From contig CAZPYY010000013.1 in the NCBI GenBank assembly GCA_964590995.1, positions 1-19,996 on the forward strand: 19,996 nt of DNA, in the 5' to 3' direction. Below, one piece after another: positions 1 through 7,577 of this stretch. Under the pieces are notes generated by a model, which was given only the letters and a program-made list of their open reading frames with translations, did not search any database and had not been told where the DNA came from. Positions within the stretch are counted from its first letter, which is position 1. Each line of letters begins with the position of its first letter. This DNA is from Susulua sp964590995 (GTDB taxonomy: Bacteria; Omnitrophota; Gorgyraeia; Duberdicusellales; 4484-171). The position numbers and the translations under genes were made by a program.

Positions 1-167
1 CGCGAATAATCGAAGAGCTATATAAGAAGAATATAATTGCTGGTTACTATCTAGGAGATAAGTTTGACCGATATAGAAATAGTATTTTGAGTTGTTGTAC
101 AGAAAAAAAGAGCAAAGAAGAGATAGATAATTTTGTTGATACTTTAGCTGAGATACTTCATGGATAA
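1..167 (+). CDS. gcvPA: Glycine dehydrogenase (decarboxylating) subunit 1, C-terminal end only
   Basis: The reading frame is already open at base 3 and ends at TAA 165-167, giving about 54 residues. They include a GYYLGDKF-like segment, then SCCTEKKSKEEID and a final helix of the type LAEIL. This is the usual ending of the N-terminal half of split GcvP, where a small domain closes with a CxTE(K/R)xxKEEID pattern. The following gene is the other half of the same enzyme and starts inside this one (8-bp overlap), which supports the call. GcvPA and GcvPB together form the PLP-dependent P-protein that decarboxylates glycine and passes aminomethyl to the lipoyl arm of GcvH. Only the tail is visible, so nothing can be said about its start. 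gcvT and gcvH may lie upstream, but that is inferred. Confidence 0.85.
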   Translation, partial: RIIEELYKKNIIAGYYLGDKFDRYRNSILSCCTEKKSKEEIDNFVDTLAEILHG

Positions 168-1611
168 AAGACTTATATTTGATAAAGATAAAGATTTTCA
201 GAAGTCTTCTTACTTAGAAAAACCTAAAGTCCCCTTAAAGAAGTTAGGGGACATTTTTCCTAAAAGTTCACTTAGGTCTTATTTACCTCTGCCTAATCTT
301 GGAGAGCTAGATGTCATTCGTCACTATTTACGTCTGGCAGAACTAAATTTCTCTGTTGATACTAACTTTTACCCTCTTGGTTCTTGTACCATGAAGTATA
401 ATCCAAAGATCAATGAAGATTTAGCACAACTAGAGGGATTTACTAATATTCACCCCTACCAAGAATCAAAAGATACCAAGGGTGCTTTAGAGCTAATGTA
501 TAATTTAGAACAGTTGCTCTCTAAGATAACCGGTATGAAGCGGTTCACCTTTCAACCTTCTAGCGGTGCTCACGGAGAGTTAGCCGGAATGTTGATGATT
601 CGTAAATTCCACGAGACCAAGGGTAATAAAAAGACTAAAGTAATTATTCCCGATTCAGCTCATGGAACAAACCCGGCTACTGCTTCGATGTGCGGATACC
701 AGACTCAAGTTATAGAGAGCAATTCAAATGGGTTGATAGATGTTAGTAGGCTAGAGGAGATGGTTGATGAGAGCGTAGCTGCTATTATGCTTACCAATCC
801 CAACACCTTAGGTTTATTTGAAGAGGATATTCTTACCATAAGTGACATTATCCATAGAAAAGGAGGGCTTCTTTATTATGATGGGGCAAATTTTAACCCC
901 CTCTTAGGCATAACAAAGCCATCTCTTATGGGATTCGATGTAGTTCATCTTAATTTTCATAAGACTTTTTCTACACCCCATGGTTGTGGTGGCCCGGGTG
1001 CTGGTGCAGTAGGAGTTAGTGGGACATTAGAAGATTTTCTCCCTATTCCTTTAGTTAAAAAAGATAATGATAAGTTCTATCTTGACTATGAGGTAAAACA
1101 CTCTATTGGCCGGCTGAGAAGTTTCTATGGCAACTTTAGAGTTTTAGTAAGAGCTTATGCTTATATTTTACGTTTAGGTAGAGACGGGCTCTTACGGGTA
1201 GCTTGCAATTCCACCCTCTCTGCTAATTACATAAAGGAGAAGTTGAAGAATTACTATCAAGTAGCTTTCCCTAAGAAGTGTATGCATGAGGTAGTTTTTA
1301 CCTGCCAAAGCCAGAAAGAAAGAGGGGCCTCAGCTTTAGATATTGCCAAAAGGTTAATCGATTTTGGCATTCACCCCCCGACAATGTACTTTCCTTTAAT
1401 CGTTAAAGAAGCCTTGCTGGTAGAGCCTACAGAGAGTGAAAGTAAACAGACTTTAGATTATTTTATCCAAACCATGATTGACATCGACAAGGAAATCAGC
1501 CTGGATTGCGAGAAGGTTAAGACTTCTCCGCATCTGGCGCCGGTAAAGAGAGTTGATGAGGTAAGAGCAGCAAGATTTCCGAATTTAAAATGGGAAAAAC
1601 CTGGCGTCTGA
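160..1611 (+). CDS. gcvPB: Glycine dehydrogenase (decarboxylating) subunit 2
   Basis: This is the PLP-carrying half of the split glycine-cleavage P-protein, a cytoplasmic enzyme that decarboxylates glycine and moves the aminomethyl group to lipoylated GcvH. The 483-residue length is normal for a stand-alone GcvPB. Visible family signatures are YPLGSCTMKYNPK (71-83), DSAHGTNPA (165-173), the YYDGAN segment (about 239-244) and the cofactor site NFHKTFSTPHGCGGPG, in which Lys268 should form the Schiff base with PLP. The ATG at 160 lies inside the end of gcvPA, so translational coupling is likely; only a weak GAG-type ribosome site precedes it. The gene overlaps the next one by 22 bp. The call is firm. 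Confidence 0.97.
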   Translation: MDKRLIFDKDKDFQKSSYLEKPKVPLKKLGDIFPKSSLRSYLPLPNLGELDVIRHYLRLAELNFSVDTNFYPLGSCTMKYNPKINEDLAQLEGFTNIHPYQESKDTKGALELMYNLEQLLSKITGMKRFTFQPSSGAHGELAGMLMIRKFHETKGNKKTKVIIPDSAHGTNPATASMCGYQTQVIESNSNGLIDVSRLEEMVDESVAAIMLTNPNTLGLFEEDILTISDIIHRKGGLLYYDGANFNPLLGITKPSLMGFDVVHLNFHKTFSTPHGCGGPGAGAVGVSGTLEDFLPIPLVKKDNDKFYLDYEVKHSIGRLRSFYGNFRVLVRAYAYILRLGRDGLLRVACNSTLSANYIKEKLKNYYQVAFPKKCMHEVVFTCQSQKERGASALDIAKRLIDFGIHPPTMYFPLIVKEALLVEPTESESKQTLDYFIQTMIDIDKEISLDCEKVKTSPHLAPVKRVDEVRAARFPNLKWEKPGV

Positions 1612-2414
1612 TTTTAGACCAAAAATGTGACGGTTATTACAATATGGCTGTTGATGAAGCCATGTTGCTAGGCTACAATTCTTTTAAAACTCCCACCTTA
1701 AGGGTCTATGGGTGGGATAAGCCTTTTATTTCTTTAGGATATAATCAGAATCCTAAAGATATCTTAAATCTTAAAGGGGAAGTTCCTTTTGTTAGAAGGA
1801 TAACTGGCGGCTCAGCAATTCTTCACCATAAAGAGCTTACCTATAGTTTAGTCTGTTCTTTGGAAGATTTAAACCTACCTAAGGCAGTCAAGGCTTCCTA
1901 CAGGATAATTTGTTCTTTCCTCAGAAACTTCTATAGCCAAGTAGGACTGAAAGCGTCTTTTGCTAATGATTTAAACCTCAAGAGCCAAGAAATTAAGAAG
2001 AACCTAGGTAAATATAAGAATTTTTGTTTTTCAAACTGGCAACACTTTGACCTCTTAGTCGCGGGGAAAAAAATCGGCGGCAATGCCCAGCGGCGCAGAA
2101 AAAATATTATCTTCCAGCATGGCAGTATTCCCCAAGAAATAGACCCGGCTTATATCAGAAGAACAATAAAAGATTCAGGAGATCTTAAAGAACGGACAAC
2201 TTCTTTAGAGGAAGTCCTTGGTAAATCCTTAAACTTTAATTCGCTGAGCCTGCTTTTATATTCAAGTTTTAAACTTACTTTTGGGGTAGAATTTAGCCAA
2301 GAGAAGCTTTTACCACCAGAGAAAGAAAAGGTCGTTTTTCTCCTTAAAGAGAAGTATAAAACAAAAGAGTGGAATAATTATAAAACATTTGAAAATGTCT
2401 ACAGTTGTCTCTAA
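1590..2414 (+). CDS. lipM: Lipoate-protein ligase A family protein, probably a LipM-type octanoyltransferase
   Basis: This is a 274-residue member of the BPL/LplA/LipB fold family. It shows the substrate-loop motif RRITGGSAILHHKELTYS (about 69-86) and the Lys motif AGKKIGGNAQRRR (about 158-170), followed by QHGSI. A cysteine at 146 (FCF) stands about 15 residues before that Lys. This is where LipM of Bacillus subtilis carries its acyl-accepting cysteine, and ATP-dependent LplA ligases do not depend on such a residue. I therefore favour transfer of octanoyl from ACP to GcvH over ligation of free lipoate. The lipoyl synthase gene directly downstream supports de novo lipoylation. The ATG at 1590 lies inside gcvPB with no clear Shine-Dalgarno, but the N-terminus (WRLI..DGYYNMAVDEAML) matches the family start. 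The exact subfamily rests on one residue and on context. Confidence 0.85.
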   Translation: MGKTWRLILDQKCDGYYNMAVDEAMLLGYNSFKTPTLRVYGWDKPFISLGYNQNPKDILNLKGEVPFVRRITGGSAILHHKELTYSLVCSLEDLNLPKAVKASYRIICSFLRNFYSQVGLKASFANDLNLKSQEIKKNLGKYKNFCFSNWQHFDLLVAGKKIGGNAQRRRKNIIFQHGSIPQEIDPAYIRRTIKDSGDLKERTTSLEEVLGKSLNFNSLSLLLYSSFKLTFGVEFSQEKLLPPEKEKVVFLLKEKYKTKEWNNYKTFENVYSCL

Positions 2415-3270
2415 ACCTTCCTGGCTGAATAAAAGAATAGCTCTTGGCTCTTGCCATAAAGTAAAGAGTATATTAAGGGATTTGTCTTTACATAGCGTCT
2501 GCGAAGAATCGTCCTGCCCTAATATTTCAGAGTGTTTTCAAAGTGGGGTTGCTACTTTTATGATTTTAGGTGATGCCTGCACTAGGGAATGCACTTTTTG
2601 CGGAATTAATAAGGGTGAACCTTCTTTGGTCGATTTTGATGAACCTAGACGGATAAAAGAGGCAGTTAAAAGATTAAATCTAAATTATGTAGTGATTACT
2701 TCACCGACTCGAGATGATCTTGATGATGGGGGAGCAGGCCTCTTTTGCCAAACAGTAGAAGCGATTATGAGCCTAGGTTCTAATAAAACAGTGGAAATTC
2801 TAATTCCTGATTTTAAGGGAAAAGTAAATTTAATTGAGAGGGTCGCAAGATCTAGGGCTAAGGTAATTAGTCATAACTTAGAAACCGTTCCCCGCTTATA
2901 TACAGAGGTAAGGAAGGGTGCTGATTATAAGAGGTCATTGGAAGTATTGAGATTAATAAAAGAGATGAATAAAAAGGCACTTACCAAATCCGGTCTTATT
3001 TTAGGCCTAGGAGAAGAGGAAGAAGAGGTGATTCAGGCCTTATTAGATTTGAGAATTGTCGGCTGTGACCTTTTGACTTTAGGCCAATACTTACCCCCTT
3101 CTTTAAAACACTATCCCTTAAAAGGCTATGTTTCACCTGATAAATTTGCCTATTTTCAAAAATATGCCCAAAAAATAGGGTTTAAAGGCGTAAAGAGTGC
3201 GCCCTATGTTCGGTCTTCATACTTAGCTCTCTCCCTTTTAGGGCCAAATTATTGCCCCAATTGCGCATAA
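2395..3270 (+). CDS. lipA: Lipoyl synthase (radical SAM)
   Basis: It inserts two sulfurs into protein-bound octanoyl to make the lipoyl arm, here most likely on GcvH. Numbered from ATG 2395 (291 aa), the auxiliary cluster motif CEESSCPNISEC gives Cys36, 41 and 47, the radical-SAM motif CTRECTFC gives Cys62, 66 and 69, and the C-terminal RSSY (273-276) supplies the conserved serine ligand. All key residues are present. An in-frame TTG at 2389 could add two residues; I prefer the ATG. Either start overlaps the upstream gene by about 20 bp, so the gcv-lip genes look like one transcript. The protein ends in CPNCA, an additional CxxC outside the known cluster ligands. An AT-rich gap follows, with no convincing terminator. 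Confidence 0.96.
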   Translation: MSTVVSKPSWLNKRIALGSCHKVKSILRDLSLHSVCEESSCPNISECFQSGVATFMILGDACTRECTFCGINKGEPSLVDFDEPRRIKEAVKRLNLNYVVITSPTRDDLDDGGAGLFCQTVEAIMSLGSNKTVEILIPDFKGKVNLIERVARSRAKVISHNLETVPRLYTEVRKGADYKRSLEVLRLIKEMNKKALTKSGLILGLGEEEEEVIQALLDLRIVGCDLLTLGQYLPPSLKHYPLKGYVSPDKFAYFQKYAQKIGFKGVKSAPYVRSSYLALSLLGPNYCPNCA

Positions 3271-3394
3271 GGCACTTTTTGACTTTAAAAAATCGCCACA
3301 TAAATATAAAGCCAGTATTACCTTTTTTAAGCCAATAATTAAGTAAACAGTATACAATATATAGTAGTATTGCTAAATATATACAAGATATAGA

Positions 3395-3424
3395 AAATTA
3401 TAATAAATTATAACAAATTATTCT
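3395..3424 (+). promoter_or_regulatory. Three 10-bp phased AT repeats upstream of the pil promoter
   Basis: AAATTATAAT, AAATTATAAC and AAATTATTCT follow each other directly, so the unit repeats once per helical turn and ends at the -35 box. The arrangement suits a curved UP-element-like site, or repeated binding sites for a regulator such as the helix-turn-helix protein encoded just downstream. Function is inferred from sequence and position only. Confidence 0.5.
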
Positions 3425-3452
3425 TGACATAAACAAACAAAAGGATTTTAAT
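3424..3452 (+). promoter_or_regulatory. Sigma70-type promoter of the HTH-pilMN-pilC operon
   Basis: TTGACA (3424-3429), a 17-bp spacer and TTTAAT (3447-3452, five of six bases of the consensus). The predicted transcript starts near 3459, about 18 bases before the HTH gene ATG at 3477. No Shine-Dalgarno is visible in that short leader. Confidence 0.6.
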
Positions 3453-3476
3453 AGAAATATAACACAATTATATAAA

Positions 3477-3662
3477 ATGAGGAAAAAAAGAATACCGCGA
3501 TTAATGAGTGTTGATGAATTAGCCGAGTATTTAGGCTTGCAGAAGCAGACTATCTATAATTGGCTACATAGCAAGAGGATATCAGGAATAAAGATCGGCA
3601 AAGTATGGCGCTTTGACCGGAAGTATATTGATGATTGGTTGAGGAAGTGCAGTAGGGGTTAG
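3477..3662 (+). CDS. Small helix-turn-helix DNA-binding protein (excisionase/MerR-like HTH_17 family)
   Basis: A 61-residue protein that is almost entirely one winged-helix domain. SVDELAEYLGLQKQTIYNWLHSK (about 11-33) gives the two helices of the HTH, and IKIGKVWRFDRKYIDDWLRK (about 38-57) gives the wing and closing helix. This is the excisionase-type domain often annotated HTH_17. It is the first gene after the promoter and ends only two bases before pilM, so it probably belongs to the pilus operon and may autoregulate it, perhaps through the phased repeats at 3395-3424. There is no effector domain and no nearby integrase, so a phage excisionase role is unlikely. No ribosome site is evident at ATG 3477. 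The ATG at 3504 is an alternative start but would remove the basic N-terminus. Confidence 0.85.
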   Translation: MRKKRIPRLMSVDELAEYLGLQKQTIYNWLHSKRISGIKIGKVWRFDRKYIDDWLRKCSRG

Positions 3663-3664
3663 GA

Positions 3665-5155
3665 ATGACAAAAGAGAAAAAAGTTGGCTTGTATTTAGGA
3701 GTCAATTCTGTAGGCGCAGCAGTGATCCATGGCAAGGATATCCTTTCTTTAGGGAGGTTTGAGTTTTCTTCTTTAGAGGAAGCAGGAAGTGAGGTTAGGA
3801 ATGAGGACATAAGATGGGAGGCTTTAATAAATAAGACTTTGAGAGAGGTCAGCAGTGATGCCAAGAATATCTATGTCTCTCTTGCCGACAGAGATTTCAT
3901 TTTCAGGCCCCTTGAAATGCCTTTGATGAAGAAAAAAGAAATAGAGTCATCGTTAGTTTATGAGATAGAAAAATATATTCCTTTTAAGATAGAGGAGTTA
4001 GTTTGGGATTATGATTATGCTAATTTTCCCAAGGAAAGGAAGATTGGGCTTTCTTTTATTGGAATAAAAGAAAGTAATTTTGAAAGGATTAAAGCTGTAT
4101 TGTCTCGTCTAGAGCTTAAGGCAGTGATAATTGAGCCTTCTTGTGTGTCTTTAGCTAGAGTTATAAAGTCGGTAAAAAAATTTGCTCAATTCAAGAATTT
4201 TGCCCTTCTAGATTTTACTCAGGCCGAAGCTTATCTCACTTTTTTTCAACAAGATTTACCAGTATTTAACCGTTATCTTGTTGTTCCTAAGAAGGAAGAT
4301 ACTCTCGATTTAGATAACTTTATTGAAGCAATAAACTTTTCTTTCCTGTATTTTAAAAGAGAATTTAAGAATTACAAATTAGATAAGTTTATCATAGTAG
4401 GGGATTCTAATGTAGATAGTTTAGTTCCGCCTTTGAAAGAAGGGTTGCAGGTTGAGATAGAATCTGTCTCATCCTATGACTTGACTAATCGCAATAATGC
4501 CCAAGTGGAAAATGTTAAGGCTTTGGGCGTAGCAGGCCTAGAGCATTCTCTTTACAAATTTAGACCTTATTTAAGAAAGACCGAAGAACATTTGCTTCCT
4601 TCCGAAAGGCCCCTAACAAGAATTGCTTTAAGGACAGGGTTATTAAGTTCATTAGTAGGTATCGGGTTAATCGGAATTATACTTCTTTCTTTAATATTGG
4701 AAAATGACCTGACCGACAAGAAATTTGCCTTAAAGAAGACAGAGGAGAATATTGCTGTGCCAGCTGCTCTAGGTGAATTTACTTGGCAGGAAAGAGCAGT
4801 GATGGTGAATAAAGAGGAGGAGAAGATAAGATCTTTAAAGAATCTATTCGCCTCCCTTTCCCGTTTCTCTTCCTTCTTTAAGAGGATGGCTACCGAAGAT
4901 ATGCTTCCACGTAGGTTATGGCTTTACGAATTAAGCATTTCTGGGCAAAGCGGAAAATATAGAGCGGTTTTAACCGGCTATGTATTTCGCGACAATGATT
5001 ATGAAGAGAGATTAGGCGTAGATCAGTTTATTTCTAACTTAAGGGGCGATAAAACAGTGGGATCAATCTTTAGTAAGGTAGAACTTGATTCTTCTGACCG
5101 TTATGAAGTAGGAGGCTTTGAAGTTACTGGTTTTTCTGTCACTTTGAAGAAATAA
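3665..5155 (+). CDS. pilM: Fused PilM-PilN, inner-membrane assembly protein of a type IV pilus or type II secretion-like machine
   Basis: A protein of 496 residues in which two normally separate pilus proteins are joined. Residues 1-300 are a PilM-type actin-like cytoplasmic domain: the N-terminal strand GLYLGVNSVGAAVI and the characteristic SLVYEIEKYIPFKIEELVWDYDY (about 96-118). HLLPSERP (309-316) resembles the NLLP motif by which separate PilN proteins dock on PilM. One membrane helix (about 324-346), a coiled-coil stretch and a PilN-like periplasmic ferredoxin-fold region (about 410-496, LWLYELSISG...VLTGYV) follow. GspL of type II secretion has this same layout. TTAGGA just before the ATG is a fair ribosome site. 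The gene starts two bases after the HTH gene ends and precedes pilO by five. Confidence 0.9.
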   Translation: MTKEKKVGLYLGVNSVGAAVIHGKDILSLGRFEFSSLEEAGSEVRNEDIRWEALINKTLREVSSDAKNIYVSLADRDFIFRPLEMPLMKKKEIESSLVYEIEKYIPFKIEELVWDYDYANFPKERKIGLSFIGIKESNFERIKAVLSRLELKAVIIEPSCVSLARVIKSVKKFAQFKNFALLDFTQAEAYLTFFQQDLPVFNRYLVVPKKEDTLDLDNFIEAINFSFLYFKREFKNYKLDKFIIVGDSNVDSLVPPLKEGLQVEIESVSSYDLTNRNNAQVENVKALGVAGLEHSLYKFRPYLRKTEEHLLPSERPLTRIALRTGLLSSLVGIGLIGIILLSLILENDLTDKKFALKKTEENIAVPAALGEFTWQERAVMVNKEEEKIRSLKNLFASLSRFSSFFKRMATEDMLPRRLWLYELSISGQSGKYRAVLTGYVFRDNDYEERLGVDQFISNLRGDKTVGSIFSKVELDSSDRYEVGGFEVTGFSVTLKK

Positions 5156-5160
5156 AGTTT

Positions 5161-5652
5161 ATGGATATAAGAGTCCTTTCACAATATAAAAATCCGTTTA
5201 TTGGATTCGCTATTATTATTATTATTGCCATAATTGCTCAGGATATATTCTCTCGTTACTCTTTAGAGGAAGAAGAGATAGCTTCAAAGATGCAAGAATT
5301 AGAGGAGGGGTGGCAAACAATAATGAGGTGGGAGAATCTAAGATCGGAGGCCGAAGAATTAGCTATGTCCTTTTTAACTAAAGATACCTTATTTTTTAAA
5401 AAGTTTGTAGAGGGGAAAGCTAATAGCTCTGGAATAAAGATAATCTCTTTAAAGACTTCTAATGTAGAAAAAGACCTTTACTGGGAGACAACAATAGAAT
5501 TAGGTGTGGCCGGTTCTTATAAAAACTTTACAGATTTTATTAGGGCCATTGAAGAAAAAAGTGTAGTAGCAGAAAAAATTAGGATAACTAGCGGCCAAAA
5601 TGTCAGAGATGAAAAAATCGATTTAACGCTAAAAGGGTTTATCCTTAAATAA
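5161..5652 (+). CDS. pilO: PilO-like inner-membrane assembly protein
   Basis: A protein of 163 residues with one N-terminal membrane helix (about 13-28, very isoleucine-rich), a Glu-rich coiled coil (about 35-70) and a C-terminal domain (about 75-163). GVAGSYKNFTDFIRAIEEKS recalls the PilO/GspM ferredoxin-like fold (L.v.GsY..f..Fl..le...). PilO pairs with the PilN periplasmic domain, here supplied by the preceding fusion, and links the cytoplasmic ring to PilP and the secretin. Sequence similarity is loose, so the name leans on topology and on its place between pilMN and pilP. It is shorter than typical PilO (about 200 aa). Its stop codon shares one base with the next start (TAATG). Confidence 0.8.
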   Translation: MDIRVLSQYKNPFIGFAIIIIIAIIAQDIFSRYSLEEEEIASKMQELEEGWQTIMRWENLRSEAEELAMSFLTKDTLFFKKFVEGKANSSGIKIISLKTSNVEKDLYWETTIELGVAGSYKNFTDFIRAIEEKSVVAEKIRITSGQNVRDEKIDLTLKGFILK

Positions 5653-6020
5653 TGGTGAAAAAAATATTCATTTCTATTTTACTATCTTTAGTTTTTTTAA
5701 GTTTTTCCTACTCTCAGAGCAAATATAAGGATCCTTTTGAGTCTTTGTTACCGCAAGAGGTAAAGGAGGAAGAGGCGGAGGAGGAGAGTCACGAAGAGAT
5801 AATTAGCGAGATAGAGGTTTCCCTTCCTCCTATGGTTATACAAGGTATTCTTTGGGGGGGCGATTCCGGGCAAGTGATAATTGATGGGGAAGTTTATAGA
5901 GTTGGCGATAGGCTTAAAAATATAGATGCTCAGGTTTTTAGGATTGAGAAAGACGTAGTATTCATTGCTTATGAAGAAAAAATATATAGAGTGAAAATTG
6001 GAAAAAAGGGGGAGCTATGA
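5652..6020 (+). CDS. pilP: PilP/GspC-like periplasmic connector protein
   Basis: A 122-residue exported protein: a signal peptide or membrane anchor (about 1-21), the YKDPFESL motif typical of PilP (25-32), a strongly acidic linker (about 36-55, mostly Glu) and a small beta domain (about 58-120) with GILWGGDSGQVIIDGEVYRVGD. That domain matches the HR domain of PilP and GspC, which binds the N0 domain of the secretin. It lacks the lipobox cysteine seen in many PilP proteins, so it is either anchored by an uncleaved N-terminus or periplasmic. The next gene, the secretin, overlaps it by four bases (ATGA), which fits stoichiometric co-production of two partners. Confidence 0.85.
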   Translation: MVKKIFISILLSLVFLSFSYSQSKYKDPFESLLPQEVKEEEAEEESHEEIISEIEVSLPPMVIQGILWGGDSGQVIIDGEVYRVGDRLKNIDAQVFRIEKDVVFIAYEEKIYRVKIGKKGEL

Positions 6021-7480
6021 AAAAAACTTTTTTAATGGGTCTTCTGTTTCTTATGCTTTCATCAAGCGGGGGTTTTTCTCAGAATAATATCTACGGAGAC
6101 TATTTGCTCAGCAGCCTTGATAAGAAAGTATCTTTAGATTTAGAGAAGGTACATTTAGTCGACGCTTTAAAGATGCTTTCTCAGCAAATCAACCTTAATT
6201 TTATCTCTACTGAGGCAGTAGGGGAAAGGGTGTTAACTCTATACCTGGAAGAGGTGCCTTTAAGGGAGGCAATGGATGTAATCTTTAAGGCAAATAATCT
6301 TGCTTATGATTATTACCTTGATTCTAATATATTTGTAGTTAAAGAAATAGGCAAGCCAACCCTAGAGTTGAAGACTAAAATTTATCAATTAAAATATGCG
6401 AGGATAGAGTCTTCCAAGATGGAAACAGAAGTCGTGGATATGCTAAAAGGTGAGGAAGGAGCTGGAGGAGAAGAGCAAAGTGGAGGAGAGGGGGTAGGAA
6501 TTAGAGGTGCTGTAGAGTTGGTACTGACTGAGTTTGGAAAGGTAACAGAAGATCCGATAACGAATTCTTTGATTGTAGTTGATGTACCAGTGCAATTTCC
6601 AGTTATTGATGAAGTGATAAGCAAATTAGATATTCCTCCTACTAAAATTATGATTGAGGTAGAGATGATGGATGTTTCTAAGTCTCGCCTTGATCAGATA
6701 GGGTTTAACTTTGCCAATGGTTTATATGCTTCCTTTACCCCTGGTACAAGGCAGACTCGCTTCCCTTGGGACAATAGACTTTTTGGTCCGGGTACTGGTG
6801 GCGCTGACCCTACTCTTTCAACATTAAGTCTAGCTAGCTTTACAACAGTAATGCAATTCTTATCACAAGATAGTACCTCAAAGTTTCTTGCTCGGCCTAA
6901 AATACTTACTCTTGCTAATGAAACTGCAGAGGTTAACCTTACCTTGAATGAAGTAATTGGTCTTAGTACTACTACAAATGAAGACGGAAGTACTACTCAG
7001 AATATAGAAAGAGATGACACAGGAACAAGGCTGCGAGTTACTCCTCAAGTAAATCTAGCTACTAACGAAATTACCTTAGTTGTCGATATGTTTAATAAGG
7101 AATCTGTGAACAGTAATATCGCAGTAACGGGGATGACTAGTGGCTTTGTAAAGAATGTTGAGGAGAGAGGCACTAAGTCCATAGTTAGGCTTAAGGCTGG
7201 AGAGACACTCTTTATCGGAGGGTTATTGAAGAAAGAAGAGCAGGAAACTATCACAAAGATACCTTTTCTTGGAGATCTTCCTGTTATTGGAAGATTCTTC
7301 CGTTACAAAAATCAGCCGCTAACCGATAATACAAATCGGGAACTTCTCGTTTTCTTAACACCGCGTATTTTAAAGGGTAGAGAAAGCTTGATTGAGAAGG
7401 TAAAGGTTCTTCCTCGGGAACAGCAAAATTCTTCAAAGGAGAGTTCGGTAAAGGTTGCTTTAGATCGCTACAATAGGTAA
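6017..7480 (+). CDS. pilQ: Secretin, outer-membrane channel of the pilus or secretion machine
   Basis: A protein of 487 residues that forms the outer-membrane ring. A signal peptide (about 1-21) leads into an N0/STN domain (about 36-110, KVSLDLEKVHLVDALKMLSQQ), one N1-like KH domain (about 118-207) carrying a Gly/Glu-rich insert at 145-162, and the secretin core (about 210-455). The core ends in the hallmark IPFLGDLPVIGRFFR (415-429) and RELLVFLTPRIL (441-452). Compared with usual PilQ it has no AMIN domains, and compared with GspD it lacks N2 and N3, so this is a minimal secretin. There is no lipobox cysteine. It starts in a four-base overlap with pilP. A large inverted repeat follows before pilB. 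Confidence 0.93.
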   Translation: MKKTFLMGLLFLMLSSSGGFSQNNIYGDYLLSSLDKKVSLDLEKVHLVDALKMLSQQINLNFISTEAVGERVLTLYLEEVPLREAMDVIFKANNLAYDYYLDSNIFVVKEIGKPTLELKTKIYQLKYARIESSKMETEVVDMLKGEEGAGGEEQSGGEGVGIRGAVELVLTEFGKVTEDPITNSLIVVDVPVQFPVIDEVISKLDIPPTKIMIEVEMMDVSKSRLDQIGFNFANGLYASFTPGTRQTRFPWDNRLFGPGTGGADPTLSTLSLASFTTVMQFLSQDSTSKFLARPKILTLANETAEVNLTLNEVIGLSTTTNEDGSTTQNIERDDTGTRLRVTPQVNLATNEITLVVDMFNKESVNSNIAVTGMTSGFVKNVEERGTKSIVRLKAGETLFIGGLLKKEEQETITKIPFLGDLPVIGRFFRYKNQPLTDNTNRELLVFLTPRILKGRESLIEKVKVLPREQQNSSKESSVKVALDRYNR

Positions 7481-7500
7481 ATTGATAAGGAAAAAGGATG

Positions 7501-7568
7501 AAGGATAAAGGGTAAATTGTTAAAATGTAATCTTTAACTTTTTCCTTCTCCCTTTTACCTTTATCCTT
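7501..7568. repeat. Inverted repeat filling the pilQ-pilB gap
   Basis: AAGGATAAAGGGTAAA (7501-7516) pairs with TTTTACCTTTATCCTT (7553-7568) apart from one bulged base. Inside it GTTAAA (7519-7524) pairs with TTTAAC (7533-7538). The long hairpin ends nine bases before the pilB ATG and includes no good ribosome site. It could tune pilB expression relative to pilQ, or be a dispersed intergenic repeat. Confidence 0.6.
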
Positions 7569-7577
7569 AAAAAGAAG

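Noticed and set aside
3271..3300. Intrinsic terminator after lipA
   Set aside because: The GGC...GCC ends and T/A runs can pair only with internal mismatches and no U-run follows, so it is not convincing.
3477..3662. Phage excisionase and an integrated element
   Set aside because: The fold is shared by many small regulators. There is no integrase, attachment repeat or phage gene around it, and it is embedded at the head of the pilus operon.
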